A stretch of 64,000 bases of DNA from Melanocharis versteri. Its lineage: Eukaryota; Chordata; Aves; Passeriformes; Melanocharitidae. Location of the stretch: NCBI GenBank assembly GCA_013397845.1, contig VZTG01006317.1, forward strand, positions 65,710-129,709, in the 5' to 3' direction. The notes under the pieces were generated by a model. It was not told where the DNA came from and made no database searches. It worked only from the letters and a program-made list of their open reading frames with translations. Below are positions 24,401 to 36,693 of this stretch, one piece after another. A program made the translations under genes and the position numbers. Within the stretch, counting starts at the first letter, position 1. Every line of letters begins with the position of its first letter.

Positions 24401-25020
24401 TTAATATAAAAATGGAAAGGCAGAAGAACATCCATGATCAAGACTCTCATTTAGCTTGGAGTAGGTCCGTCCAGTGTGATGGCATTGTCTCTTTTGGCAA
24501 TCTTTCATCTGACACCAACTTGCTCAGGAAAACTTGGAGCCCTGCCCACCTCGAGATTTAGATATTAACAGGAGTGGCCTTTTGAAGCTCCTGTGCTGTG
24601 TGTGATCCCTGCAGCTGTCCCGTGTTGTTTATAAGTCAGGAGCCTGAAGCCTATGACATGAGCAATAGGCATTTGCTTGTAAACCAGCATCTGGTCAGGA
24701 CATACCAGAGGATATAGGATGTGTGTGTAATATTGGGGCTGGGTGCCCACTGAAACCCCCTGGTCTTGCCACCTAACCCCCTTAGCCTCCTCTGGGAAAT
24801 CCCAGGCTATGTAATCCAGGGGGCAATTAAAATTCACCATCATCAGCTGCCGGACGAGAGAGGAACGTGCTCGATGCATCACATCACCATCTCTCATTGT
24901 CAGCAGTGATTCATGAAGTGCAGCTGAACTCCAGGGTATCCTGAGTAAAGTAAATCCATCCAGGGAAATCTCACCAGGACACGCACGTGAATCTTTGTGT
25001 GTGAAGAAGAAGCTGAGTAT
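21491..25020. other. Unique non-coding DNA with hairpin and CNE-like block
   Basis: No gene recognised. The 68-codon frame at 21650-21856 encodes a hydrophobic peptide (VRLLVLVLCVQGLVGG) of unknown meaning. Around 22040-22110 there is faint antisense CR1-like wording, too weak to call. It contains the hairpin at 22444-22501 beside an (AT)n run (22494-22506). The interval 24000-24260 looks like conserved non-coding DNA. Confidence 0.5.
22444..22501. repeat. Long imperfect hairpin, pre-miRNA-like geometry
   Basis: Positions 22454-22466 pair perfectly with 22479-22491 (13 bp, arm core GGTTTATGTTGT / ACAACATAAACC). After one C-T mismatch, pairing continues outward through 22444 / 22501, giving about 23-nt arms with two mismatches and two G-U pairs. 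The loop is 12 nt (CCTACACACAGA). The 3' flank is an AT dinucleotide run that contributes the outer pairs. The size fits a small pre-miRNA or a quasi-palindrome; expression is unknown. Confidence 0.6.
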
Positions 25021-25200
25021 GAGGGTGGGGAGGCCCTGGCACAGGGTGCCCAGGGAAGCTGTGGCTGCCTCTGGATCCCTGGAAGTGTCCAAGGCCAGGC
25101 TGGATGGGGCTTGGAGCAACCTGGGCTTGTGGAAGGTGTCCCTGTACATGGCAGGAGGTGGAACAGTATCAGCTCTGTGGTGCCTTCCAACCCAAACCAT
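24565..25200 (-). other. 211-codon open frame, N-terminal third from CR1
   Basis: Runs from 25200 down to 24565. The first ~60 residues (SLALDTSRDPEAATASLG and neighbours) translate the antisense of the CR1 at 25.0 kb, a peptide that recurs at many CR1 copies in the window. The remaining ~150 residues come from unique DNA and show no domain that I recognise. Most likely a chance frame extended by the stop-poor repeat. Confidence 0.1.
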
Positions 25201-25210
25201 TCTGGGATTC
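25021..25210 (+). mobile_element. CR1 LINE 3'-end fragment (plus)
   Basis: Sense CR1 tail of the common subfamily: GAGGGTGGGGAGGCCCTGG, AGCTGTGGCTGCCTCTGGATCC, CAAGGCCAGGCTGGATGGGGC, GTGGAAGGTGTCCCTG and CCTTCCAACCCAAACCATTCTGGGATTC. The core reads TACATGGCAGGAGG instead of CCCATGGCAGGGGG, so this copy has drifted slightly. About 190 bp. Confidence 0.94.
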
Positions 25211-27448
25211 CGTGTGAAACACTGTACAGCTGGGCTGGGGTGTCCTCAGGGGAGAAATCTGTGGAGGTGTGTGTGGGGTTAATGTCGCACCTTTCCTCTA
25301 TTGCCCTTGTAACAGGAGCAAGAGGAAAGAGTCAAATGAGATTTCATAGTTACAATCAAAAGACTTCTGAAGAGCCTGCACAGCAGTGTCAGCACCACCT
25401 TGGACTGGGTGTGCTGGACCTGTAAATGGTTTACTGGAGGAACTGCAGAGCGAGAGAAAACTGCATGTGTAAATGTTTGGTTTTTATGGTATAGAGTTAA
25501 TTTTTCTCTCAAGACAAATACCACTGAATTCTGCTGCAGAGATGTAGCCTTTTACAAGTAATGGGACTTCTAAGTAGCAGTGACAGGCAGGTGATGGGGA
25601 AACACTGTGTGGATGATGCAAGTACCTGAAAGGAGGGTGAGGGTAGTGAAGGCTTAAGGTGAAATGAATGTATCTTGCTCTTTACAGGTGTAGTAAAAAA
25701 TCAGAGTTTTACAAGCAATTGAAAATAGACTAAACACTTTAAAAAGACATCATCTTCCTCCTTTCCCTCCTTGGCAACATGTGGAGAGAGTGATCCTGCA
25801 AGGAGCACTTGCTGCTCACATGCTTTCAGCAGCCCCTGGGGTCATGCATAACTGGCTTAAATTCCAGCAGGATGCTGTAATTTATGTTCCATGGCTGAGC
25901 AGACACATCTGGCTTGGGCTTAGGGGACCACAAAGATGGCTTAAAGCTTCCTCAACATCGTAACCGCTCTCCAAGTTAAATACATCCCACAGCTGTTACC
26001 GAAGGTTGGGGTCGTTATCTTCTCCTATATTTTTTCTGCCTTTAGGGTTTGTTGTGTAGTTTCGTAAAATGAAATAGGTGAAGCAGGAGTTGTTGGAAGG
26101 CGACATTTTCTCATTTTTGCTGACTTTCCCCTAATCTCTCACTGGTAAGGTCTGAGAATCTTTTCCGAAGTGATAGATAAGGCTCTATCTAGTAATGGAA
26201 AAACCTCATTCCCATGTTCCAGTGGTTTAAGTGTTGACCCCTTCCAGACATGTATTTTGGCTTCTCTCTGCTGCAGCAAGAAAACAGGAGATGAAGGAGG
26301 TAGGTCTGGCTGCCTCCTCCTGCTTTGGGGTTATTTGTGTATACATTTGGATATTTCAGTGGGTTGCTCCAATATAAATATTCAAAGAAAAACAACAGAA
26401 ACCCCCAACTGAAGTGGAGAGCAGCTCCAGAGCCACTTCCAGAGAATGTCTGTGTCACGACAGCTCTTGACTGCGAAGGAGGAGGGTAGAGCACGTTACC
26501 AAAAGATGGGAGATAATTGCTAGGCAAAATCACAACCCAGCCTGGCACTCCCGCCCTGGTCTCCAGACAGCAGGAAAACAGGCTTGGTGTCAGACTTCAG
26601 GGGGCTGGGAGGAAAGCCACCAAAGCTCCCTCCTTCCTCCCCGCTCCTCGAAATGCCAGAGTGGTTTTCCCACTGTCCCGAGCCCCTGCAGCTGTGCACA
26701 CGTGTGGGGAATCCCTTGGAGCAGAGCATGGAGCGGGAATGGAGCCTGTGTGGGGCAGGAGCACCATGGACTCAGCAGCAGCATCTCCCTGGGGTTAAAA
26801 GTGTCGGAACTATTGCAAACCCTGCAGGGAAGAGCTGCTTTACAAAGCTGCTTTCCAAAGAAAAATGAGAAACAGTCCTGTAATTCCTGTACACAAACAC
26901 TGGAGCAGATATTGCCAATGATCAATAAAGGATGGTGACGTAACTTTATTTTTTTAAAATAGTTTGGGAAGTCTCTTCCAACCATAAGGATTCTGAGATT
27001 TAATACTTACAGCCAAAGAAACTTTCTGCTTTCCTTGCTCAAGAGGCCTCAGCACAGGGGTTTAGGGATCCAGTGCAAGGAAAAATGGATATTTCTGGTT
27101 TTGTTTTTCTTCTCATTGACCTTCTATGACTTCAGTGTCTGAAATAAAAGAAACGCTTGTGCTCTGAAGACATCTGTTTTTGTTTTCTTTTTGAAGAAAA
27201 AGTACTTTATTCTCTAAGGTTACCTGAGTGTAGGTAAAGTTATCTTCGGAAAATTCACTGCAGCCATCCTAGCTATGGATCTGTCTGGTGTGTCAGATGG
27301 ATTCCTGAAGACGTGTTATGTATACAGAATTTTTAAAAATAAGCAGATCTAATTCTCTTTCCTCTCCCCTTTCTATTAGGCCAATTGTGAACTTCTGAAC
27401 TGGAAAGAACACTTTTTTGTCCTGCTGGAACCCCCTGATCTGATCCAT
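25211..27448. other. Unique non-coding DNA upstream of the LTR
   Basis: No gene recognised. At about 26955-27000 the words TTGGGAAGTCTCTTCCAACC and GGATTCTGAGATT may be the last 45 bp of an old plus-strand CR1. The minus-strand frames at 26520-26985 (69-131 codons) and their plus-strand partners overlap one another and have no recognisable domain. The left target duplication of the LTR (TCCAT) is at 27444-27448. Confidence 0.5.
27444..27448. repeat. Left target-site duplication TCCAT
   Basis: TCCAT immediately precedes the TG that starts the LTR at 27449. The identical pentamer follows the terminal CA at 28862-28866. Confidence 0.85.
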
Positions 27449-27622
27449 TGTATTGATTTGGCACAGCCCGGTTTTTGGTAGCGGGGGGCCCCACAGGGGT
27501 AGTTTCTGTGAGAAGCTGCTAGAAGCTCCCACCATGTCCAACAGAGAGCCAATCTCTGATGGCTCTGGAGATAGACATGCTGCTGGCACAATTAGAGAGG
27601 TTGGTAACGCCTCTGTGATGAC

Positions 27623-27634
27623 ACATTTAAGAAG
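27623..27634 (+). promoter_or_regulatory. Possible weak TATA-like element of the LTR
   Basis: ACATTTAAGAAG lies about 175 bp into the LTR, where related bird LTRs, as I recall them, carry an AT-rich TTTAAG box before the transcribed part. It is a poor TATA match and was judged from position only. Confidence 0.3.
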
Positions 27635-27689
27635 AAAATCAAAACAGCCCATGCACAGTTTATTTTTCCAGGGGTGGCAAAGTGCCACC

Positions 27690-27950
27690 ACTGGGGGCCA
27701 TTCCCGGCGCAGCACACTGCAATGCACCACGGCTGCTGCCATCTCAGGGCGGCCCGTGGCAAGCCTTGCCTGCCTGGCCACCCCTAGCCAGCTGCGCTGC
27801 AGGTGAAAAGGGCAGGGGCGGCAGTGGTGGCTTCCCCTTCCCAGCACCCCGCATGAGGAAAGGCATTAAATAGTGCCAGCGCCGCGGCAGCCTCCACTGC
27901 TTGCGTGTTGGCGGCAGGGCCGCATGGCCGGCAGCGGAAGCATGACGAGC
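27690..27950 (+). promoter_or_regulatory. CpG-dense segment inside the LTR
   Basis: About 260 bp rich in G+C and CpG (for example CCCGGCGCAGC, GGGCGGCCCG, AGCGCCGCGG, GGCCGCATGGCCGG), sharply different from the flanks. It includes ATTAAATAG at 27867-27875, a second possible TATA-like box. It may be promoter-proximal U3/R sequence of this LTR subtype or a nested insertion. Confidence 0.4.
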
Positions 27951-28673
27951 AATTTCCCTGACACAGAACCTAGACGAGATCAACTTCTCAGCACTGCGAG
28001 ATCTTGCAAGAATCTTTGAATTACTGGAACTTGTTGTCTATGGTACCTACAAGCAGCAGTTTTTCTTCTAGTCAGAGAAGAGGAGGAAGTGAGGACATGT
28101 GAGGAAAAACAACATGGCAACACCAAGGTCAGTGGGAAAGAAAGAGGGGGAGGAGGTGCTTCAAGTGTCGGAGCCAAGATTCTTCTGCAAGCCATGGTGA
28201 GGACTATGGTAAATCAAACTGTCCCCTTGTAATGCATGAAGTCCACGGGGGATACAGAGATCCACTTGTGGCCTGTGGGGAAAGTGGAGTGGGTGGGTGT
28301 TAGACAAAGCTGTAGTCTAGTGGGAGACCCTACTAGAGAAAGAGAGGGCCCCTGCTTCCAGAGATAGAGAGAAAAACCCCTTGCTTCCAAACTAGAGCAG
28401 CCTATCCTTAAAAGACTGCACCCTGTGGTCAAACAACCCATGCCACAACAGTTTTCGGATGACTGTTTGCCCATGGGAGGGACCCTATGGCATAAAAGAA
28501 AAAAGAATCCTCTCTCTAAGCGAACAGAAAAAGATCTTGAATGACAAACTGACCAAAACCCCCACACCCTGTGTCCCTGCACTGTTGGTGGGAAAGAGGG
28601 AGGGGCTGAGAGGGAAAACAGGTTTTCTAAAGGCTTACTTTACTTCTCATTATTGTCCTCTGAATCTGTTAAT

Positions 28674-28679
28674 AATAAA
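28674..28679 (+). terminator. LTR polyadenylation signal AATAAA
   Basis: AATAAA within AATAATAAATTTAC, about 185 bp before the end of the LTR, followed by T-rich sequence. Its position fits the R/U5 boundary and fixes the LTR on the plus strand. Confidence 0.65.
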
Positions 28680-28861
28680 TTTACTTTATACCTTTAGATT
28701 TGAGGCTGTTTTGCCCTTGGAGTTTTTTTCTCCCAATCTGTATTTCAACTCATGAACCCTTTGTTAATTTTTTCCCCTCTCCTCTGTCCAGCTGTAGCGC
28801 AGGAGGGTGAACGATCGACTTTTGTGGATACCTGGCATTTGGCCAGTATCAAACCACGGCA

Positions 28862-28866
28862 TCCAT
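28862..28866. repeat. Right target-site duplication TCCAT
   Basis: Identical to 27444-27448 and directly adjacent to the terminal CA of the LTR. Confidence 0.85.
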
Positions 28867-31800
28867 GCTTGCTGTTATTTGTCCAGTTTATGTGCTGAAT
28901 AGACTTTACAGATTAGAGCTGGGCAGAAGACAGATGTGGCTCAGCAAGGTAGCTGCAACTTGAAAAAAGGGTATTCTTTGAGTCAAAATAACACCTTCAA
29001 TGCTTTTTTGTTGAAATGAAAACACTAGAAAGCAATTTTGATTTAACTTTTTACTACATGAAGATGTATTATTGAATCTTGAAATCACCAGTGCCTTTAG
29101 TTAACCTTTTGGTTTTAACTTTAACCAGTTTTCAAAGATTTTGCTGTGTTTAAAGTGAAAATTTTCAGTTAAAAATGTCAGATGGCTTTGAACTTTCTAA
29201 CTCCTTTCCCTTACCAAGCAGAAATAATCAACAAATTAAACCAAAAGGTTTTCCCTCAGTGATAAATCAGTTCCCACCTGGCCTCTGTTTCAGGCTTGGA
29301 AGGAAAGGATTCACCATTTTCAATGCCAGCTGGGGCTGGCAGTGACTCCAGAGCCTGTTATTCACTGGGTTTAACAGTCAACATCACCCTGAAGAGCAAA
29401 ACATGTTGCCCAATGCCTCGGAAGAGATCCCTGCGGTGAAGAGATGACTCCATCAGCTGAGCTCTCTTCCTTTGTCCACTTATTTTCCGACTGGATTCAT
29501 CATTCCAGTGTCAATGCACTCCTTCAGCCATGGAGCCCTGGAACCTGGGATGTGTCGCAGCCATTTGCTGGTGCAGATGCTGCCTTGGGTTTCTCCTCCT
29601 CCCTCACTGCCCTGCTCCTCCTCCAGCATGTCCTTCAGCATGGGGTGAGTGCACGTAGCCCCTTAACAGCGAAAAAAGATGAATCACGACCTATTGTAGT
29701 TTTTGTTTTACTCATTTTGTTATTTTTCCAGGTTACTGATTCATTCAAATTTCTGAGCAAATTTCCGTGGTAAGATCTTAAGGTGTCAAAATATCTCCCC
29801 CAATGCTTGATTATCTTGGCTGCTGTAATTTCCTTTTTGAGATGTTTTGACTGGAAACAATGATGATGGTGGACTCAAAACTAATGATTCACTTTCAGAG
29901 AATGGGGACTTATTTGAATTCTTGGAATTAGTAAGGGGATATGCAAAGTACCTCTCCACATTTTCACAAGGGTTCAGTGTGAGCAAGCCAGGTGGTAACC
30001 ACGGACAGGTTTTAAAAGGATGACTTTGAACTCGTTCATTTGAGAGGAGCAGTGTATCCAGGGACAGAAGAGGGTAGAAGTGGGGCCTTTACTTTGGTAG
30101 TGATTAATAAAATGGATTGAGTTAATGAGATCATTAGTGTTTATGTATGGACCTCTCAGCCCAGCTTGTTTGTCCTTCTGTGGCACAGCAGGTAATTTGT
30201 TCCCTGCTCAGCAACAGTTCTAGTAAATGTTTGGCTGTTGCTCATTCTGCTTTATAAATCACCTGGCAAGTGATGTGATTACAAAAAAAAATCTCTAAAT
30301 ATGTGGTAGCAGAAGGGTAACTGAGGGAGAGGCAGGGGGAAATCTCTCACGAAATGTTAATGCAACTACTTTTAACATTTTCATGATAAGCTACCTGCCT
30401 CAAGAGGTGTTCCACACTTCTTCTTAGTCCCACAGGGATGTCTTTGCTGTCTGGTTGTCTCTTGTGGCCCAAGCCCTTTCTGGCTTTGCAATGTAAAGCT
30501 CAGTGACAGATCGAGGTCCCTTAGGACTTCCACGTCTTGGCTTTAAGCACAGCTTGGTGAGCTACACCTTAATAAAACTGAATTTATCTATAAAACTTAG
30601 GTTATTTATTTCTTTTGATTTGGGACAGCACAGCTGTGACCAGGAGGGTCACATACATAATGCAGGTTCTTTTGCAGCAACCTGTTTCTCACCCAGAACC
30701 TGACCTCGGTCACACTTTCAGGAACGCAATCAGCAAAAGAAAAGATAAACTCTGGGTTCTGGCTTCCCTTTTGTCACCCACTGCCTGTTCTGTATTGATG
30801 CATTTTAGGCATTTTGAGTGTAAACTGTGTGAAAAAATTAACTGCCCAAACTAACCTTTGACTACCCTTCATCAAAGGCAATACATCTGAAACCAAACAA
30901 AAGGGTAATTCTTCACTGCTGCTGGGGTGTCTGTGCCTGACTCAGAAAACATGACACAGGCGTAGCAATGACCCTCTTTTAGTTTCCAGTTTTCTGTTCT
31001 GAGGCTGGAAAATCCCCAAATTACACGACCTGTCACTTTGCCTTAGTGTTGGTACATGGATGATGTGTAAACGTCCTGCTGCCCCTTCCTGCCTGCAGGG
31101 AACCTGCGGGGGCATCTCCAGGGATCTCCTGCAGCTAGCAAGCTCTGCATGGGCTCTCCAGATGGTATTGCCCCCCTGACGTTTTGCCCAAGGTGAGTAA
31201 TCCAGTGGGAAGTGTTTCTGCACTGAGTGGGCCATGCCTACAAATGCCTGTGCTGGTGGAGTGGGGCCTACTCACACGATAAACCTGGATTTAATCACAG
31301 TTTTCCACAGCGTGTCTCAGATTCATTAGAACAGAGTAGGGGTTGAATAGTCTGGAACGTCAGCCAAAGGGCTGGTTGCTATTATGACAATACAATGAAG
31401 ATAAATTTGCTTCTTCCAATAATTTCAGTCTGCATTGAGATTCTTCTGATCTCTGCTCAGCTTTGAAGAATGGAACTGGTAAAAGAGGCTTCTTGCTGGT
31501 TGTCAGATTGGTTCTCAGCTCTTCAGCCAGTGTAATAAATTTAGCTTTAATTGTTCTTAAAATCCCAACACAGCCTTGGTAACTGGTGAATTTTCTAGGT
31601 GTCTGCAGAGAAGCTTTGAACAACACTCACAGAAAGGAAAATTCCTGTCCTGACTAACCTGTTGCAGCTGAGGAGTAATAAAGAGAAATAATCCAATAGT
31701 CTAGGAATTTGCACTAATTTACTTGATTTTGAACAATCCTTCTCATATTAATCCTTGTTTAAAGCAGAACACACCCTGTCAAACTGCGCTCTGGTGAGGG

Positions 31801-34800
31801 TTTTTTTTTTTCCCTTTCCTTTACCCTGTGATTGAATTGTTCCATAATTGAAGCTATTTGAATCTGAAACTCAAATTAGAAGGGCTTGAAAGAAGGAATG
31901 CAAGAAAAGACATGAATACAGCATGTGAGGAATTCAGTGTTCCTCTCTGTGAGTTAGAAGGGTTTATACTCTAATCTCTTCCCTGAAATGTAGCAAATCC
32001 CATTTTTGTATGAGACCAAATAACTCCTTTTCTTTTTTTCCTTCAGTGAGGAAAAGTTGCAAAGTGCATTTACACTGCTCCAGCTGCAGACTTGCTGCCC
32101 CAAATATTTTAATGTCCATCTTACTATAGATATTTAATATTGTGGTCACTTTTTTTTTCAGGTGTTAAGAGAGCCACTGTCCTGTGTCTGCTGCTCTTTG
32201 GAGTGGGTATTTATGTATTTTCTAGGTATTTGAGACACCTGTACCTAGCAGATCCCTCTTGGAAAGCAGCAAATCTGCCATGTCCTTAAGGTCTGATGAC
32301 CTGTAGATACCAATTCTCCTGAGCAGGAGCCTCCTCTCATCATAATCCAGATATAATTAATCCTGTCTCAGTTTCCTGGCAATGTAACTTAAAATGAACC
32401 TGGCTGCTCTGTATTCCGTCAGTCCTTGCTCCAGGACTTTTTTCCATCCTTATAGCCCCTGTAAAGACCTCCCAGCCCAGAAGCAACTGCTGCTGAGGCC
32501 ACCTCGAGCATCTTTACTTCGCCTGGAGACACCATGGAGACAACTACATTCCACTTGTTTTGATAATTTCCCGTTGGTTTGGATAATCTCCTGATAAAAT
32601 TCCAGAGGAAGATTATTCATGTGCTCCCTAGGACATGTGGAAATTGGTTTTGAAGGAACTCTAGAGAGCAATGAGATGGTTTTCCTCTCAAACCCCCACC
32701 CCAAGGCTGTCCCTGGGCGCAGAGAGCAGCAGTTCCACCGCAGCTGCCTTGGGTTCCGTGTGAACCCTTTCATGCCACGTGTCCTTCCTTTGGAAAGCAG
32801 AGAGAACTGGGATTCAATTTTGATTCACCTGCTGCTGATCCAGTTGTGGCTGTCTTAAATTGTGGAACATTTTTAATATTCGGGTTTTGTCTTTTTAAAA
32901 TGAGTTTCTTCCATCACTGTAGGGTGTCTGTGTAGGGTATCAAGAGCATCTTGAGCATTTACCAAGTGAAACTTTCAAATTAGCTTCTTTGGTAGCACAG
33001 TTCTTATCTTCTTCATTGAGATAGATGGAATTTTGTTGGAAAGATTCACTTGAAGGCTGGGTGGTGCTTCACTATTAGACTGAGGCTGGAAGGTTTTAAT
33101 GAAGAAATAAGGGATCAACTTCCTTTAGCAATAATTGTTCTAAAATTGTCTGAAGGACTCTTGACGTGATTCATGATGACATTTCTTAGCACAATCTGCT
33201 GAAAGAAGCCTTTCATTTCTTTGTTCTACTCAGAAGGAGAAGAGAATGGTTTTTAACTGTGCTAATTGAAAATCTTTCCTCTTAAATCAAGCGTCTAGCA
33301 AGTTTTCCCTGGTGGGATCCCCCTGGGCTGAGTATGTGTGGATTCACACTCTGAGAATGCATCCACGCACTCGGGGTGGACTGTACTCATCACTCAGCAG
33401 AAACTGATAATATCCCTTCATTCTCATGTTGTATTCTGCATTTGGTTGCTTAACAATTTTGGATGGACTCACACTGACCTTACTAATCAGAGGAGGTTAA
33501 TCCTGACCAAGTGCTGGGGTCATGCTGGTTCTGCTTAGGGATGAGAAAAACTCATTTTTCACTAAGGAAGAGGGAATATTGTGATCAAAATTACAGATTT
33601 CTTCTTTCACAATTTTTTCAGTTTGCCACATGTTCAGAGCAAAGCCCATTTTTCTCTGTTCAACTTTTTAAAAAGGAAGTTCTTTGTGAAATTCAGCTCC
33701 TCATTTCAGGCCAAGTTTTTTTTGTGGAGTAATGAAGACACAAATTCCCTGTTCAATTTATGGCAATCCTTTCTCTAACTTCAGCTTAAAAACCGATTAA
33801 AAACGATGCTTTTCTAGCCATGATTCTTCATAAACCAACAGCTGTTCCCTGTGCTCTGTAAAACTCTCAGAGAACTTCTCTTCTTCACGTCTTGTTCCCA
33901 GGAAGGGAGGTCTGAACACCAAAATAATCCAAAGCTGCATTGGAAGGATGCTGTAAAAGGAGAAAATATGGAAAAATACTTTGTCCACGTCTATGAGATT
34001 TGACACTGAGCTTTTGTGCCTCAAACACAGACAGTAGTATTGCTGACTACATATAGTCTTTTTTATATATATACCTTATTGGGTGTTCATTTCGTGTTAA
34101 AATGAGCTTTAAATTTCTTCATTTCTTTAAAATAAAGACAGTTATGTTATATATTTATTTTATGTTGCTTACTTTTGGGGTAGGATCTCTCACATGAAGT
34201 TATGGTTTTGGAATATCAGCTTTAACTCCGTTGCAACATTTGCGATACGAGAAGTTTTATATTTGATTACTTTCTCTTTTCATTTGTGCAGAGTTACATT
34301 CCTGGTGTGCCTTCCCAGCTACTGCTGGTAGCTGGAAACAGGTTCTTCTTTTTTAACAATATATTGGTATATTAAATCCAAATTGGCTGGAAATCTCTTG
34401 AAAAGAAAAACTAAACTTAAGCCATTGCTGAGAAAGGCTGTAATTTTTAGAAGAATTCCAAGAGAAATAAAACAATAAACTGAACAGGCAATTGTGTAAT
34501 TGCCACACAGAAAAGAAATGGAAAAGGAAAAGAAGAAACTCTTCAGAAGCAGGAAAAAATTTAGACTCTTTAAGAAAAAGTGTTTGTGTGGGCACTTTAA
34601 TTCTCCACTAATAAAACAACTCTGGTTAGCTTAGAAATTTGGACATGGTTGGAAGAGCTAAATGTAGAAAGAAGAATCAAAAGATGCAGTGATAAATCTT
34701 AAACAGTGATGTCCTTGTGCTAACAACATATAAAAATTATCACGTTAATAAAGAGCTTGACTGTACAAATTCTAGGGATTTTAATTACAAATCTATTTTC

Positions 34801-36693
34801 TATTGGCTTCTTGCCTGTGAACAGGATGGGGTTGGAGCAGAGGAATTTTGTGTGCTGAATAAAATTCTGGAGCTGTTTATTCTTCAGAGGTAATATTGCC
34901 CCAAAGGTTTTTTTGTGGCTATTTTTAGGTGCTCGAAGTTCATTCTGGGAGACAGGCACTGCATGACAAAAGCAGTATTAACAGAGATATTCCTTCCTTT
35001 CCTAGTTCATGTGTGGTTTGAGCTGACATCAATTATAACAATTTTATGAGGGTTTTTTTCCTCATCAAACAGAAGTAATTGTTCAGGGGAAGATTAAATC
35101 TTGGGCAGGTCCTTTATGCAAAGGAGAAATTACTTTCAGGACTTTCCCCTGAAGAACTTTTAAGTTCCATTGGGGTGAACTTCTTTGGAAATGCAACACT
35201 GAAGTGGATGGAATTAAGTCAGTAAGTTGAGGGCAGAGTTGCTGCTTCCAGGTGAATTTTTAGAGGATAAATACCATATAAGACCTTCCACAGGACAAAT
35301 GTATTTCAATGGACTGTTACAATTTCTACTTAGTTGTCTTAATTCCTCTGTTTAGTCACCTTTGGACTTCAGGAAAATCTTAAAACGCCTCTTGTGTTTC
35401 TGTTCCTTGTTCTCCACCTTTATAAAACAGGAGAAAATAATGGCTCGTGAGAAACTCTGAATTTCCGGTTGTAAAAGATGTTGGGGTACACCTTTTTCAA
35501 AAGTTTATTTTCCACGCAATCATTAAAGTATCTATTTCATCTCAAAAAAAAAAAAAAGAAAGAAAAAAGAAAAAATCTGAACAAGCAAACAACACTTGAA
35601 GGTAACTCAGTTACATTTGGCTTCTTATAAAAACCTCTACTGAAGCCGCTTCCTGACTTCTGCAGCTGAAAAGCCAGACAGAATTATTCTGTGTATTCTC
35701 CCCTGATTTCCTGCAGGAGCCACTTCTGCTCAGCCTGGTGTCTCCCTTCTCCTTCCTGTGAACGTCTCTGGGTCCACTCCCCCTCATCTGTGTTCCCTTT
35801 ACAGATAAAACCTGGAGATTTATGATTTGGGACAGATGTTGGCTTGGGAGCATCTTTGGCCATAGACACCCAACCAAAAGGCCTCCTTTCCTCTCTGTTC
35901 TCCCCCAAACCACACCACAATTCTCATGGTTTTATTTGATGGCAACATTCTGCTCCATTTGGGGAATTATGGAGACAGTTGCAGGGCTGCTCATATGTTC
36001 CTTTCTAACGAGTTATTCCACTCTCAGAATTAATTTATCATATTCATTCATATTCTTAGTTTTTTATGCCAGCTCTTACATGTCACTTGTCACCTTCCCC
36101 ACACCAGCTGATGGGGCTGGGAGCCCATTGCATTTCACCAAACCCAAATATTTGCCTGGCTATTAATTACAGCCAAATTTGCAATGAGTACACAGATAAA
36201 GGCACAAGATATTTCACAGTAAAATAAGGACCTTAAAGAAACTGCCACTCCTATGGGATAATTTATCCCCCAGGAAAGACTGCAGTGTGGGGAGAATCCC
36301 TGGGCACAGCCATGGGGCTAATTAGCAATTTGAGCTCTGACCTGGGGGTGGGAACACTCAGGTTTTGTTCTCTCAGGCTTGTCAGTTGTGTATGCTGTGT
36401 TTCAGATGCAGGATGCGACCAAGCCTTTATAAACAAAAGGTCATAAAAATACAGCAGGGAGGCTTTCTTGTGCCCAATCTCTTGCAAATTTTTTGCATGT
36501 GAAAAATTTCATCATCCATCTAAGGATGCAACAAACATTTTTGGAGTTGTCCTGTGTTCTGTAGGATTGAATGTCAACTCTGTGTCTTAAGCCTGTGCTT
36601 TAGATTTTGAGTCACTCCTGCTTTTAATGTGGCTCTGCCTTTGCTGAGGGAGAAGGGTTAAAGAAAAGCTGGGTGAGTGGTCCCTTGGCTACA
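28867..36693. other. Unique non-coding DNA, repeat-poor
   Basis: Nearly 8 kb without a CR1 or LTR that I can recognise. AT-rich with A/T runs near 30283, 31800 and 35543-35575 (A-rich with G interruptions). Open frames are short. The only exon-like arrangement is at 31099-31192. A strong donor-like GGGGTGAGTGC occurs at about 29643, but I found no convincing partner acceptor or reading frame for it. Confidence 0.5.
31099..31192 (+). other. Exon-like segment of 94 nt, unproven
   Basis: Preceded by a pyrimidine-rich acceptor (CTGCCCCTTCCTGCCTGCAG) and followed by the strong donor AAG|GTGAGTAA. One frame is open throughout (beginning NLRGHLQGSP, ending PLTFCP) and would start 2 nt in; the other two frames contain stops. 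It would be asymmetric, phase 1 in and phase 2 out. I recognise no protein family. It could be a lncRNA exon or chance. Confidence 0.2.

Larger units (their letters stand above)
27449..28861 (+). mobile_element. Solo LTR of an avian ERVL-like endogenous retrovirus
   Basis: Begins TGTATTGATTTGGC and ends AAACCACGGCA (TG...CA), 1,413 bp, flanked by a perfect 5-bp duplication. Family words: TTTTGGTAGCGGGGGGCCCC, TTTCTGTGAGAAGCTGC, ACACCAAGGTCAGTGGG, and a 3' part with a polyadenylation signal AATAAA at 28674-28679 followed by GAGGCTGTTTTGCCC and CTCTGTCCAGCTGTAGC. From memory this resembles a widespread bird LTR class. The 5-bp duplication fits ERVL-type integration (ERV1 usually 4, ERVK usually 6). 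No gag, pol or env frame is present. A solo LTR arises by recombination between the two LTRs of a provirus. Confidence 0.85.

Noticed and set aside
29294..29645. Possible exon between CTCTGTTTCAG and GGGGTGAGT
   Set aside because: The donor is strong, but I could not show that any frame stays open over the 352 nt, and the translation near the donor is a leucine-rich low-complexity peptide. Left as an unsupported signal.
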